64,000 nucleotides of DNA from Lota lota (lineage: Eukaryota; Chordata; Actinopteri; Gadiformes; Lotidae), in assembly GCA_026745465.1 (NCBI GenBank), contig JACYXH010000479.1, forward strand, positions 45,001 to 109,000. The letters run 5' to 3'. Position 1 is the first letter of the stretch; every line of letters starts with the position of its first letter. Below the pieces are notes generated by a model. That model ran no database searches and was not told the origin of the DNA. It worked only from the letters and a program-made list of their open reading frames with translations. The position numbers and the translations under genes are program-made. Below are positions 1 through 54,700 of the stretch, in pieces.

Positions 1-624
1 GATAAAGTTTCACATCAGATATGCAACAACGTCAGGAATAAATAAACATATTGATTTGTTAAGTTTTCTGTGCCTCTTGGGGGGGGTTGTGTTAACCGTA
101 AAAAATGTTAACAGACAACTTTTATGCTGAAATGCTGAAAAAGAATTTTGGAAAACGTAATTATTTTTTAATAGGATTCAAATTAGATTAGGCCTACTAT
201 TGATAGTTTGAAGGGTGCTGCAGCATTTCGCCACTAGATGAGGCTCGCTGTTCGTGTCATCTTTTGCAGTCGACATGTTTTTACTGGTTGTCTTCAATTT
301 AAAAAACGAACAAATGTATTATTATGCCTCTAAGTCCTTCCTAGACCGACAGTAAGGTATATGTTGCTACAGACGGATATACTAGTGTAAAGAAATATAT
401 ATATATATTGTTATCGAGATATAATGAATAAGAGGAGGAAGAGGGCAAAACCAAAAGAGCAGGGGGCATGTATGCTGTCACTGGTCACGTGAGCCGTAAT
501 GTGGAACTTAATTCCTGCGTTGGACTGTTCCCAGCTACTGAGCATCTGCCAGTTGCATATCAAAGGTTTCAGTCCAAATCATTTTACTTCACCAGGGCAC
601 CGCGCTGCCTGCTCACAGAAAACC
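1..624. other. gyg1 upstream / 5'UTR region
   Basis: No open coding exon is visible. The stretch holds a short TA-repeat run near 397-410 and a G-run near 79-85. The segment just before 625 is presumably the gyg1 5'UTR because the start codon at 625 sits in a good Kozak-like context (aaaccATGG). The promoter cannot be placed more exactly by eye. Confidence 0.4.
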
Positions 625-10111
<9,487 letters not shown>

Positions 10112-12029
10112 AACTGGTGGAGGAACAGAGGAGGAAAGGAGTAGAGCGACGAAGGAAGGGAGTGACGAAGAGGCAGAGCAAACTATTGTAGGCCTCATTC
10201 GGTTTTGCAGGAGGGCGGAGGCCATTCCACAGCCACCCCAACCAATCACAAGAGCTTGATTCAGAGGGATGAGATTCTTAAAAAAATATATGCTCTTGGG
10301 GAGACTGAGCCGCCCTGCGTTCTGTCACTGTATGTGTGAGAGAAAAATAGAAAATTACCAAGAGTTAACAAAGCAATGGTCTTGAAACTGCTGCTGTCCT
10401 CCTGAACCCTCCAATTAGATTATCCGCATAGAATCTAAATTCAGGTGTTGTAGAATATTATAGATTAATATATTAACAATATAATCAGTCTTCCAGCAGG
10501 TGGGAACACACACTAACAAAAGCAGCCACCAACCGCCACCAAGATACTCCATTGGACATCGAGAACAAAAATGTTACCATGAGGCTTTTCTTTTGAAGGA
10601 AATCACTTGTGAATATATTATCACCACTAGCTGCCAATCTCCAGTGTTGAAGGAGCATGACCACTTCCTTCTTCAACTGATTAGGTAACTGGTGTGAAAA
10701 CAAACCCAGACCAGGTTGTGTCCAGTGGTCCCACCTCACCTCCGCAAACCCCCCATACACCAGCTCCTTGTTAGTCCCGTGAGTTTTGCATGTCACAGAG
10801 CTTCAGTCACTGAATGAAACTCTACAAATGTAAACACTGAAGACGAGCGATTTTTCTTGTATTGTGTGTGTGCTAAAATAAACAGGTTTATATTATGCAG
10901 TCTATGGTGTGAACCCCCCCCCCCCCCCCATTTATGCATGTACTTCTACCTGCACAGCAGCCAGACCTCCAGAGAGATTATATATTTTTGTGCCATGATC
11001 CAGTTTCCTTTAAGTGTTATAGTGCGTTGTAACCAGCTGCCTTACTGCTGTTCACTGTTGTTTACAAAATCCTTTATTTACTATCCACTGCTGCTCGGAT
11101 GCAATGATCACTCCGAACTCCGCTTCTCGTTGTTAAAAGCCCACAGAAACGTTCACTTCCTATAGACAGTTCCTAAGTCTGAGTGTAGTGGCTAGGGTGC
11201 TCGACTCCCAGCCGAAAGGTAGAGGGATCGATCCAGCACTGTGATATGAGACAGACAGGCACTGGTCTGTCTTTGTCTTTAACTGTACTACTTTTCTGTC
11301 AACGCGTCAATAAAATAAACTGGTGATTAGCAATGGCTCTTCACGCTCTTGTCTTTCTGACCTGGAAGATGCAGAATTCGTAAACATTTATTCAGGAAAC
11401 TGAATTTTTGGATGGATGTTTATTGCATACATTGCATTGTACATCTGGTGAAATGGTATGATTTGCGTTTTGGAAAAGTGATTATTATAAGAAAGCTTTC
11501 TACAAGCACAGAACATTTCGATCATTTTTCCAAACTAAGTAATCAAGTTAAGTAGAAAACTCTGGTGTGCATTGTTCTGGTCCATCAACAGAAGAAATAT
11601 ACAGCCACACATTTTAAATGGCTTGTGAACACACTACTCCAATTTGGACTAGTTCCTATCCCGGAAAAGGTTTGTGGTCCCGGGGGTTTCAAGGATTTAT
11701 CATAACAAGGTCTTGTTTCCTGCTTACACTAAGGTTGAAAACACAGTATGTTTCCAATAGATTATTAAACCCTTGTATGGTTTACACAAATTTGAGTAAA
11801 GTATGTAAAAAAGAAAAACAACAAACAGGCAAGTCCGCTGGTGACGGTAAGGATTTTGCCACATTTCTGGTAGATACTGTACACCTTAGAATCATAACAA
11901 TGGCAGAACGGCCATGTGTAAAAGAAATACTATTGCACAAATAAAATAACAGCTAAACTTAAAAGAAGACATGCAAACAAAACAGTGAGCTCAACACAAT
12001 ATTAAAGGGTCATTGGCACCGTCAACCAC
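10112..12029. other. Convergent gyg1 / hltf 3' ends
   Basis: AATAAA at 10877-10882 is the best gyg1 poly(A) signal, giving a 3'UTR of about 0.8 kb, followed by a poly-C run near 10915-10929. On the minus strand AATAAA signals at 11387-11392 and 11419-11424 could end hltf. A SINE-like segment lies at about 11175-11330. No further coding exon is visible. Confidence 0.55.
11175..11330 (+). mobile_element. tRNA-derived SINE-like sequence
   Basis: tRNA-like head (TGTAGTGGCTAGGGTGCTCGA, then CCCAGCCGAAAGGTAGAGGGA and TCGATCC, box-B-like), ending in an A/T-rich tail with AATAAAATAAA. The body differs from the main SINE family in the window. Confidence 0.55.
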
Positions 12030-34059
<22,030 letters not shown>

Positions 34060-35160
34060 TGTGTCTGACAGACAGACAAATAAACACACATCAACGCTGG
34101 TCATCTTTAGTATATAAATGTGACATATTTAAATCTAGACGTATTCAAAATCCTTATCAGAACGTACTTGAACACGTTTGGATATATAGATTGGATATAA
34201 ATAGGGAAGTCTGACTAGCCATCTTCAATATCCTAATTACCAGCAAGGCAAGCCATTTGCCCAGCTAGTCTATCAATAATAGTAGGGTTAGCTATACCAT
34301 TACGACTCATCTTAGCGATACCATGTTCTCTTTTACGGTATAATAACAATAATACCTGTAGCATTAGCTGAGATTGTTGATAACTGTAGACTCGCTGAAC
34401 TGCGTTGACAATTTTAACTTTTCATCTTGTTTTTGCAGTTTTCTCAAACTGTGGAACGTCAACCTACCTAGCTTGTTTCGCTTACAAGCAGTTACGCGCC
34501 GTCTGCCTCGGCTGACTTCTGACCAATGGGCGGCAAGGGACGACCTTTGTTCCGATTGTGGGGAGGCTCAGAGAAGAACCTGAATTGTAGCGTTATCTCG
34601 GTCTACCGCAACGCCTTTTCCGGTCTCTTACTGCCTCTGAACTGATTACGCCAGTTAACAGTCCCCGTAGCAAGAATAATAAGCACATAGTAAGAATATC
34701 AACAATAACGGCAAGGGGAATGAATATAGAGTTTTTCTTCGAAAATATGTACAAATCAATATCCGAAATATGTAACGGAAACGGATATCCCTCGATCAAA
34801 GGTTCCGCCCTTTATCGTCTCTCGCCGCTGAACCCATGGCGCTGAAGTCCCACCCACAGTAACATTCATTTGGAACAATCCCGTGCCAAGCGTTCCGTCG
34901 TGAAATGAGGTTAGATTGTGGGTGGGGCCTACATGGGTTCGTAGCTTCCGCTACGCGAGGTTCTTGGTTCGAGACCCACACGACTGCTGATGGGACAGAC
35001 AATATAAATGTACAAAGCAATTGTTTTAAAGCTCCACGCGATTTGGATACATTTCAGCGCCAAATCTGGGTGTAAGAAACAATAGTGTGCACAACTGGGG
35101 CGGAGTTCCACGCGTCGCCCGGAACTTTTTTTGTTTGTTACTTTGACAGCAGTCGGTGAG
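34060..35160. promoter_or_regulatory. hltf 5' leader and candidate promoter area between hltf and pak2
   Basis: The hltf start codon exon is preceded by a good acceptor (TGTCTGTCTGTCAG at 34065). A candidate non-coding first exon ends at the minus-strand donor GTAAGC at 34485 inside a CG-containing stretch (34480-34600). On the plus strand a GTGAGT donor at 35156 could end a pak2 non-coding exon 1. A SINE-like segment (34900-34995) carries GGTTCGAGACC. These exon calls are inference only. Confidence 0.35.
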
Positions 35161-35672
35161 TTTGGGTTTGTTCATTCAATTGAGAGATTCCGTGTACCCT
35201 GAATGGCTATTCTTTAATACTTACCCTTTAGTAACAACTTAAGTAGGCGTTTATCTTGGTTTATTTGAATCGAGGGTGAGATTTCAGAAGATTGGGTCCA
35301 GGACATGTAAGTTACTAATGTAACGTTAGTGAGAAATCCCTGCTGATTTAGTTCGGCCATAGCGTCAGCAGGATTCGTGGCTCTAAATGCAGGTGCATCG
35401 TCCTTTCATTTAAACCTAAATAATTACAGGGCCGATGCTGTAATAACATCTACAATGCTAATGGTATCTTAACCTATTCATATAGAACATATATTATAAA
35501 AAAGTTGATGAGTAACGTCTGTGTATACTGATGCTTTTGCTCATTGTAGGAAAGGAAGTGCTTTTTTTTAAGACATATCTACATTGGTTAGACATATCTA
35601 CATTGGTAATTTGATTTTGTCAAACCTTCACATGAAGTTGCTTTGAATGTGATGCTTTCAAAGACGACATAT

Positions 35673-35678
<6 letters not shown>

Positions 35679-35762
<84 letters not shown>
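35679..35762. repeat. (CA)n microsatellite followed by CATA tetranucleotides
   Basis: About 40 CA copies, then ATACATACATACATACATA to about 35797. It lies in the likely first intron of pak2. Confidence 0.95.
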
Positions 35763-35766
<4 letters not shown>

Positions 35767-35799
35767 ACATACATACATACATACATACATACATACACA

Positions 35800-39568
<3,769 letters not shown>

Positions 39569-39584
39569 GTGTACGTGTGTGTAG

Positions 39585-45373
<5,789 letters not shown>

Positions 45374-47580
45374 CCACTAGCCTCCATCGGCTACCAAGCT
45401 AACCCAATGACTGCTATGTCAACTTGCATCTTTGGACTGCTGTATCTCTCGCAACCTGCTATCAACATAGCAGACAGCTAATGATGTTATGTGATTTCTT
45501 AAAATTGTACTGACTATTCTGTATATTTTACAACCCCCTCCCCCCCATGCCAGTCACCAATAGCTAACACCTTGACCGAGGTTCAGTTGCGTTAGCCAAG
45601 TGCCTATTGAACCACAGAACATTTTGGGTTTTGTATATTTTCACCGCTAGGTGCTTTTCATCCATCTGACATACACGGCCACACAATGATGTCAGAGAGT
45701 ATTGTTCCCAGTGGCCCTGCAGATACGTCAGGCCCTTCCTGTGTCAGTGGGTGAACTTCTAATGCTTGGAAGGGAACCGCCACACTTGGATTTTTTCTAA
45801 TTAGAGTAGTTTAATACGCGTATTGTGAAACAATCGCTGTTTGCAACATCAACATTGTTTTCACAGAAAAGGTATGCCCATTTACGTCATTAGTCCAGGA
45901 TTTGCATTCTCCATTGGCCCAATTAAGACAAATGACCTAAATGGTCCAACCTATCAGTAATTCTTTCCACGGAAACGCAGTTGATGTTGCAGCGCCACAT
46001 TTCTTAACAACACTTGTATGAAGCAGTACTCTCTTATATTAGAAAATAGCCAAGCGTGACTGTTCCTTTTACTTGTGAAAACATGAGTTTGATGTGTGTT
46101 TCATGTCCCATCACCTCACAAATTATTGTATTCACCACTTTGCCGGGTTTAGCTCAACCAGTCTTTTCACGATTGTCCTGAGTCTGACCGACCTAGCACA
46201 GACAATCAGATATTCCAGTATTCAAACACTCCAGGCTTAGAAACCAAAACCACATTCATTGTTGTGGTCCAACTGAAAACTGGAGAACTCAATCCTCGTC
46301 AACGTTATAAAATGAAATATTTTCAGCCACCTGTTGTTTTGTAATTGAAAAATTATACAAGCTCTTTACCTTTTAGTTTCATGCCTTGACTTTCATTTTT
46401 TGGACAATGAAAGCAGTTTTTGAAAGCAATACTGGAGGAAGATTTGTTTTGTATATTTCGTACAGTTTTCTACTATCTCTTAACGTTTTAGATAACTTTT
46501 CTTTATACAGTAATTGTCACCCTCATTTGAGCTGCCTCTGCTGGTCTGAACAACAACACTTTTCACACAAAGAGGACCAAATGTAAACACTCAAAGCATG
46601 CTAATGCTATATGGTGGATTGACAATCAGATTTGTATTAAATCTGCACAAACTGCAGGATTGCAAATATACTTTTAGAGGAGTATATGCTACTCTTCTTT
46701 AGTTATAAGGATCATTATTAATGACATTCATATAATGGACCATGTGACACTTTGCTGTCCAGTCAGAGAGCACACATTCCATTTAGAAGTTTAAAACGTG
46801 ATTGATGTGATCGAACTATGAACCAAGCTTCAATGCTGTTGAATCAAAAACATACTACTCCTGAATCTGTAAGTTATTATTAAAGATGGACCATAACAGA
46901 GTTAAGTTCATGGAATCTCTCTTTATCTCAATGGCTGTGGTTTGACACAAGATAGCAGTGTTGAACTGGTTTGTGGACATGCACACATACTGCTTTCACT
47001 GGATTCTCCAGAGACTCCTCTGAAAACCTCAACCCTACACGGATTTTAAGTCACTCAAAATGCACATCTGCTAAACCTGGACATCATTTCAACAGCTACA
47101 GTTAACTGCACACAGAATACGTTTCATGTACCATTTATTTTAGTAATGTCGGTTTGATCTTTGACACATTGGCACAACCATTGTGAATATGTTACTGTTC
47201 CCACTACTACACATGCTATGGTTCCTATGTCTTGGGTGAGATACCAAGTGACTTGAGATGTACTTTTACATGTCTCTAAGTTGGTATCTGCAGAAACATG
47301 GACAACCCCCTTGAACTACTATTTAATGAAGTGACATTAAGTCAGTCTGAAACACATGGGTTGTTTCGGCAGCAGTGGGTCTATGGCTTACACTGGTCCA
47401 ATGAAAACAGTGAACACATTGTCTATGCACATCCATACAATCAACACTTTGGTCTTTCAAAGATACACACCATAGCTTCTAACACTTCATTCAGGATGGT
47501 AGTAAATCTCACTTCATAAAGTAATTAGTAGAGATCTCAAATAGATTCCCCATTTTGAATAAAGCCAGGCTAAAATTACA
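45374..47580 (+). other. Probable pak2 3' untranslated region
   Basis: Non-coding, without the repeat families seen elsewhere. AATAAA at 47558-47563 is the strongest poly(A) signal, giving a 3'UTR of about 2.2 kb; long 3'UTRs are usual for PAK2. The exact end is inferred. Confidence 0.5.
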
Positions 47581-50500
47581 AGATATACGATCAAATGGCG
47601 AAACTATTTTCATCTTTATTATATTATCAGCATACAATGTGATAAACACAAGCAAGTGATGAAAACCAGAGAGCATCATAATAATGGCTCAAAGACATAT
47701 TAATGTAAATCATCAAAAGCTGAAGTGTTAACTTAGACCAAGAGATATAAATCCATGTCAATGGAGATATTTATTCTGCAGTACTCCCATGCTGCCCCCC
47801 TCCTTGCAGTCAAGCTTTCAGGGGAAGTCTCAACTGGCGTAACAGCAGTGCTGCAGCTCCACTCTCGAGGGAGGGAGGACGCTCAGCATGGGACGCTTCC
47901 CTCCCACTGGAAGATTCAGAATCAGTTAACATCACCACTCACGGAGCAGAGAGGGAAGGGTTGGAAATTGTGATATTAAAATGGAATGGAATAATTTTGG
48001 AAATTAATATCAATGCATGTTTTCATGACACATTTAAAGGTTTCAACAACTGCCAATTGAAACAACTTTGTATTTTTGAAAATATAACTTTTCTTTCCCT
48101 TCCTTTTTCCAATATTGCAATTCACAATTTGCCCAAAATATTACAGAAGTATATATTATGGAAGATTTTAAGCACTTGAACATGTATCAAATAAACATAT
48201 ACATTATATGATTTAGCAGATGACTGAATAGATTATGTATCAAATAGACTGTTATATTTATATAATTATGACCGTAGATTAAGCAGTCGGACGAAGTTTA
48301 AATGACGCCAAAATGACAGGTAGCCCTCCGCGTGGACTACCCAGCCAAGGGCAGCTGATATGAACATTGCGGTAGCGGCGCATCACAGGTAGCCTAATGA
48401 TCACAGCGCCGAAAATAGTGCCAAATTATCTATGGGGTTTTCTATGAAAACCACAATCTTGTTATGTTGTTACTGGCACTCTTTTTGAATCAGCGTCTAT
48501 TTGGAACACATTGGAAATCGTTGGAAAGTAATTCAAACTGTATTTCTCTCACATGAACAGGAGCCAGGCTACTGTAACTCCAGTCAAGAGCTCGTGCAAG
48601 TCAATTGAAGTGGCTAACGGAAAGCAAATGTTTCGATTATACATAACGTTATATTAATTAAACCTAAGATGTTTTTCAACGAAATTTAATTGAAAAACAT
48701 CTACACAAATAGGTTTGGGACTACTATTCTGTTGAAGCAGACCCTCAGCCACACAAACATTACATAAATTAGATTTCATTAACAAGCGTTTATGTTATTT
48801 CAACAATTCTTCAACACTGCTAAATTTTCCTCTGTCTTTTCCTTTCGGGCTTCCAAGGACCTGTGCTCTCGGAAAAACTGGAAGATGGCTTCTCCTTTTT
48901 TTATCAAGCAACTCAAACCAATCGGTCAAGGTCAAGATAATTGCGAAATGATGGGCCTGTCATGGGCCATCACTTCTTCAGATCATTCTAGCCGCTCCAG
49001 CTGCCCGCTAAAATAATTCTGATGCGCTGCGGTCTGAGCTTCCGGGGGGCATTAAGAGCCTGTAGTATCTTGGATATACTAACTATTAACTAATAACTAT
49101 TAACTGGACTGCCACAGACTCATTTATTAAGAACCCGAAAACCGTGGCTCTCCTGCATAGCGACCATGCATCAACTGCTACCTCGTCAGAGGTACTCCCC
49201 TAGGATTTCTTCTGAATGGATAGACGTCAATCATGCACCTGATTGATGATCATGATTGACAAAAGACAGGCCATTGGAAGAAAAAACATGTCAGGCCATT
49301 TATTTAACAGAGGAAAAGGGCGAGGAAACAGAGAAACTTTCTTCCTGTCGTATAAATTATCCACCCTTTGCAGCCCTTTTTCTGGTGACACAAAGAGCAC
49401 AAACTTAACACTTTCAAACATTCAGTTATTTTAAATGTACTTAACTTCCTAACTTGGAGGGAGTGCTTCAATTATGTCCTTCTTGTATCTCACCTGCCTC
49501 TCTCTCCTTCTATATTCATACCATTTACTAAAACTGTAGTGAAATATTTAGAATATGGTGCGGGTAACTTATACTCATCTTATTGAATCATCCACATTGA
49601 CATCTGGTAGTGGATGCCCTATCCTTTTATTTGATCTTAATGGTTCCGTTTTATTAATACCTCCATAAGATTAAGGACTAGCCATATAATGTCCTAGCAA
49701 GAGGTTCATCTATGCTATCAATAATACAACAACAAATGATCAGCATTCTTTATGAATCAATGTATGGTAGCCTATAAAAGTACAAATACAAATTGTTTTA
49801 CATTTCTTCACTATGCAGTTGTATGAGTAAACAATTATAGACATACGGTGGAGACATTTTCGACTTTAAGTCACAATGTGCAATTAAAACCTTAATATAA
49901 AGGTGATTTGTTGTGGGGAAATAATCAAACTATTGTCTGCAGTAGATAGACGATTTACACAATACATTGAGTCTCCACATGTTCCATTTCTTATGCATGC
50001 ACTCAATATACAATAGGATTGTGGAAAGTATAACTAACTGCGGTTACATAAATGTTATAATTTCATGTTCTAAATAAATTTATTTAATGTAAAGCTAAAA
50101 AAGGTTCAAATTTGATGTTAAACTGTTTTGTTCCATACAGTATAGGAATCTATTAATGTCTTGCATGTAAAAATATGTTACTGTTCCGGAACTAATGTCT
50201 GTCCGTAGTAACAACTCGACGGAATTAGTTGACGCACTGTGTGCAACCCAACATGCTCTGCTATATAGTTTTAAGTTATTAAACAAAAGGTGAAGCAGAC
50301 AGTTAAAAGGACATTACATGACTTTCAGATACTATTTTCATGATAAACGGCCAACGAGGTATTTACTACTTTTCGAATGTCTTTGGTTTCATGTTCGCGC
50401 TAAACAGTTACTGTAAAATTAGTTGATGCATTTTGTATTTTAATTCACAATTATAGTTTTCACGGCGTGACCAAGGAGTGGATGCATCAACGAACTAAGA

Positions 50501-51150
50501 CGTACCCAAAGCAATAAACGCCAGTTTCAAAGAACGAACTGTGTATTATCCCGAAGAGAGCTACATTAGCCATATGGTCTTGGATGGACAGGAAGCTATT
50601 TTATTAAGTATTTTAGATTGTAAAACATACACTGCCGTTTCGGCTATACCTACAAGTCTCTCATATGTGCCTATAGTTGTTTATTTATAAACGATATACA
50701 GCAGATGTACCTCCCCCCCCCCCCCCCCCCCCCCCATCCAAATCCAATTAATGAACCAGAATCACCTACCTAGGCTCAAAATTAACCCAGAAAGAAAATC
50801 TTAAACTAAACACAAATTCAGAACTTGAAACAGATGATATAACAGTAATAACAAAAATATACGTTGCAAAACAAGTAACAAAATAAATGCTTTATTACCG
50901 GAAATGTCCGATTCTTTGCATAAATCTGAACTTGCAGATGTATACAGTAGTATACCTAAGCAGCTTTGCATGAAAGAAATTCGGAAATGTATGGACCATC
51001 ACAGATTTAGATTAGCAAAAGGAAAATCAAGAAACTACCATGCTTCGATCATAGCAAACTAACCAATACAAACATTCACACCTATGCAACTAATGAATGA
51101 CATACATGCTTTTATTTTAATTTACAGAATTTTGTAAAATTTTTGCCAAA
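47581..51150. other. AT-rich intergenic region without a recognised gene
   Basis: The only moderately GC-rich island is 47780-47930 (CTGCAGCTCCACTCTCGAGG etc.), with no long supported frame. A 23-base poly-C run lies at 50713-50735. A GGAGTTGGAG inverted repeat is at about 51217-51239. The largest frames (about 75 codons, for example 48792-49016) show no recognised domain. On the minus strand AATAAA at 51160-51165 may end senp2. Confidence 0.5.
50713..50735. repeat. Poly-C homopolymer
   Basis: About 23 consecutive C residues in the pak2-senp2 intergenic region. Confidence 0.95.
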
Positions 51151-51797
51151 TGTATATGCTTTATTTATTTTCTGTAGTAAAGTCAAATGAGCTAGAATTT
51201 GTTCCTTCAATTTCTCCAACTCCAATTGGAGTTGGAGAATTTGAAACTGATACTGCAACAGTTGCAGTATACATGTGACTAATTTGAATCTACATTTTAA
51301 TATCGGTACGGACAGTTGGAATCTCTTTTGACCAAGGGGAACAACTGTATGAACAAAACAAAATTCTTAATTAGGTCCAATTTAAAGATATACAAAATAT
51401 ATATATAACACCTTTAATGTTTGCTAAAGAATAATACAATCAAGGCACTTTAGGTAGTATTTAAGCAGAAAACAATCCAAAGATAGATATAAAACAAAAC
51501 TCGATCTCAATCAGTAGTGCCAAAGTCTTGGTAACAGATATACTGTTCTCACATTTCAATAACTTCCCTAATTAAAACTCAGAGACTAGCCAATGTGAAA
51601 TTTATGAGTGTTAAGACCAGTGAGCCAGTTTTGGACACCAAAATATGGATGGCCGGTTAGGGCTTAAATTTAAATTTTCTGGTCCATTTACACATCTTCA
51701 TAGTCCTTAAATTATTATGCACACAGCTGGGTTTCCACAATGAGGAATATCTGTGTTCCTAGCAGCTACTTGATAGAAGAGTGTTGGTTGCAAACTT

Positions 51798-54700
51798 CTA
51801 GAGTAGCTTTTTATTGAGAATTTCCCAAACCATGACCTTCCGGAACAGGGGCATGTGACACTAAAGAGAAAGAAGAGGAGAGGCACGTGTTTAACAACAA
51901 GTGTTGTGGTATTGTGTCGAAAAAACATAGGTAACATGGCCCCATCTAGTACTCTAGCCATTGTCCCATCTAACCATTTGAGATGGTTCCAACCCGTAAA
52001 CTGCAACGAGTACCATCCAACTCCATTTGAGATGCTTCTAACCTGTAAATGGCAACAAGTTGCAAAGTACAAAAATCTGTGAATATTCGGGTAATTGTCT
52101 CACTTCATCCAGACAGGGCGAGATATGCTCCGTTTGCATACAAAAGCTACTTTTAATCGCAAATGTACACATAAATCCTAGACAGAAACAAACATGGCCA
52201 CCGGCTTTGTAATTATCGGTCTCATCCCATTTCCGATTAATACATGTATTAATCGGGTGTAGCTTGACAAAAGTAGCAATTCTAAGCAAACACAGCATAT
52301 CCCGTCTTATCCAGATGAGGTGTGTGTAGAAGAAAAGTACCCGAGAATTTGCAGATTTTTGTACTTTAACTTGTTACCCAGTTACAAGTAAGAACTATTT
52401 CCTATGGAGTTAGATGGACTGTGGCTAGCTAGAGTACCAAATGGAGAAAACGATAAAACATCTACCTGTTTAAAGGTGAGGGGCCTTCCTTTAGATATGT
52501 AGTCTGCATATTTACATGCAAAAATACCACAGTCACTGCCGTTCTTTTGTTGGGGAATTTCCTAGACATGTGAACACAAAAAGGGTCAGATAAGTCTTGA
52601 GAAGAAATACAGACTGGATCCTTTTCTCCAGATTGTGTGGATGTCAATTTGAGGTCCATGGGAACTTACGCTGGCCCTTAAACTGCCAACGGTCCACCTT
52701 GAAGTGTCCAATTCCTTTCCCTTCTTGACTTTGTGCTCCTCCCTCAAGAAAAGTCTTGGGGAGAAAAGCAAGGATGTCGAGTTTATTTAAAGGCAAAACT
52801 AAAGGGGACTTATCTAAAAAATTACAATTAAAACAACCTTCTCAATGGTGGGAATTCTATATCTTAAAATTCAAAAACACAATCAGGCCATATATTTATC
52901 GTTGGCTAACAAACTGTAGTTAGGGAGCAGAGGATTGCAATGTAGACTCACAGTAAAAGACTGCAGATGTCATCATGCCTCTGACCCATTGAGTCATACG
53001 ACTTCACAGTTTGGCTTCTTAGATCTATCACCTAAAAGAAAAAGCACAACAAATACAATACAATATTACAAAAAGGTCGAGTTAAACCCAACATGTGGGT
53101 AGTGTCATGGAAAACATAAAATTAGCAATTACACATCACATAAAATCTATTCTATCTATATTCTTTACTATATAAAATCTATTTAGAGACCACCCCCATC
53201 CCTCCCTTCATTGAAAGGGGTTATATCATTTTGCATTAGTATCACCACCTAGATGTGTATGTTTTCTATAGTGGTTTGGGTTTACAATGTAATATTTCCC
53301 TAAGAAGTCATGAACACCCATTGTTTCTCTGAAGATGATTGGTAAATGCTGCCAGTATGTCTCCCCATGATCACGCTCCATTAATGCTTTGACAACATGA
53401 ATCATCTTAAAAGGAATAATTTTTCATCAGGCAGTATATTGCAAATCGTTCTGGCCATTTTGGCTCCGACTTACAGCCATTGCCCAGTGGACGTCGAGAT
53501 GCAGTGGCACCAGTATGAGGTCATGGAGAAAGAGGTCCACAGCCTTGGTCCAGCGCTTCACGGCCCAGTGGCCTCCAGCCTGCCCACCCTCCCCGCCACG
53601 CAGCTTGGGAAGGAAGAAGGTGTTGAAGCAGTAGACCCGTGGCCCTGGGGCTGCCTGGCTGGACGAGCGCTCCATGACCAGGGAGAGGTAGAAGTTGATC
53701 ACCTAAGGGGAAGTTGTACAATGAGGATGCACAATATGTACAGGGTTTGGAAGCATAGTGTTTTGGCTTTGGGGCTCCCAGCTGTAAGGTAGTGGGTTCG
53801 AACAGCCGCAGCGTCCCTTTTGGCATCCTTGAGCAAGATCACCTAGCTGCCCTGCCTGCATCTCCATTCACTTTCGAAATAATGTAAATCACACAAAGCT
53901 ATGGAAGTGATTACCCAACAGGTCACGAAAGTGACAGGTTCCTTCTCATTATCCCCTCTGCTTAAAACGAGATGTTTAAATAAAATAAATGCATATGACT
54001 AAACAGGGAAATTCACTTGGAGACAGCAGTCGCCTTTCGTGTGATCCCTGTATAATACAGCAGTAAGGACACTGTAGACCAAGTAATTACAAATTATACA
54101 AAACTAAAAAAGTAAAAATACAAGACTATTAATCAAAAAGGTAAAAGGCGATGGAACGATCACAAGGCTTATTGTACAGGGAACACAAAAACATGCAGGC
54201 GACCACCAGGGACCATTGACCAGTTCCACTTTTGGGCCTCACAAGCACATGTACCTCGTCGTTGAGCCAGCTGCCCTCCCGCAGAGTGGCCAGGTCTCTC
54301 TGCGTGATGCGCAGCTTGAAGGCCGCACTCAGCACCAGGGTGGGGTCAGCTTGGGTCAGGGCTGCACTGACTTCTGCTGCCATGTCCTGGACACACACAC
54401 AGGAAAACACACATGAGCAGGTATGTTAAAAAAATTAATCAAATACTTTATTTCTCATTGAGATTGAGGTATTTCTCAAGAGAGTCCTGTATATGCTATA
54501 CTACATTCCAGGGTTTCCCACAGCTGTCTTTATGCGAGGTGTACCGTCTTCACTAAATGACCAATCGCAATATGCAAATTTGCAATAATGAGGACAGACA
54601 GAATCATTTTGACAACCGCGAGAGTGTGTGTGTGTAATTGTTTTTGGGTGTAATTGTTTAAAAATGGCATCTGCCAGATATCCATGCGTGAACTGTAGGA

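Noticed and set aside
47755-47973. GC-richer island with a 72-codon frame between pak2 and senp2
   Set aside because: No splice-site pair, domain or similarity was recognised on either strand. It could be a transcript end or a conserved element, but nothing supports a gene.
48792-49016. 75-codon plus-strand frame
   Set aside because: Composition looks random and no family resemblance or start context supports it.
53397-53792. 131-codon plus-strand frame
   Set aside because: It is the antisense shadow of the senp2 catalytic exon 53702-53475.
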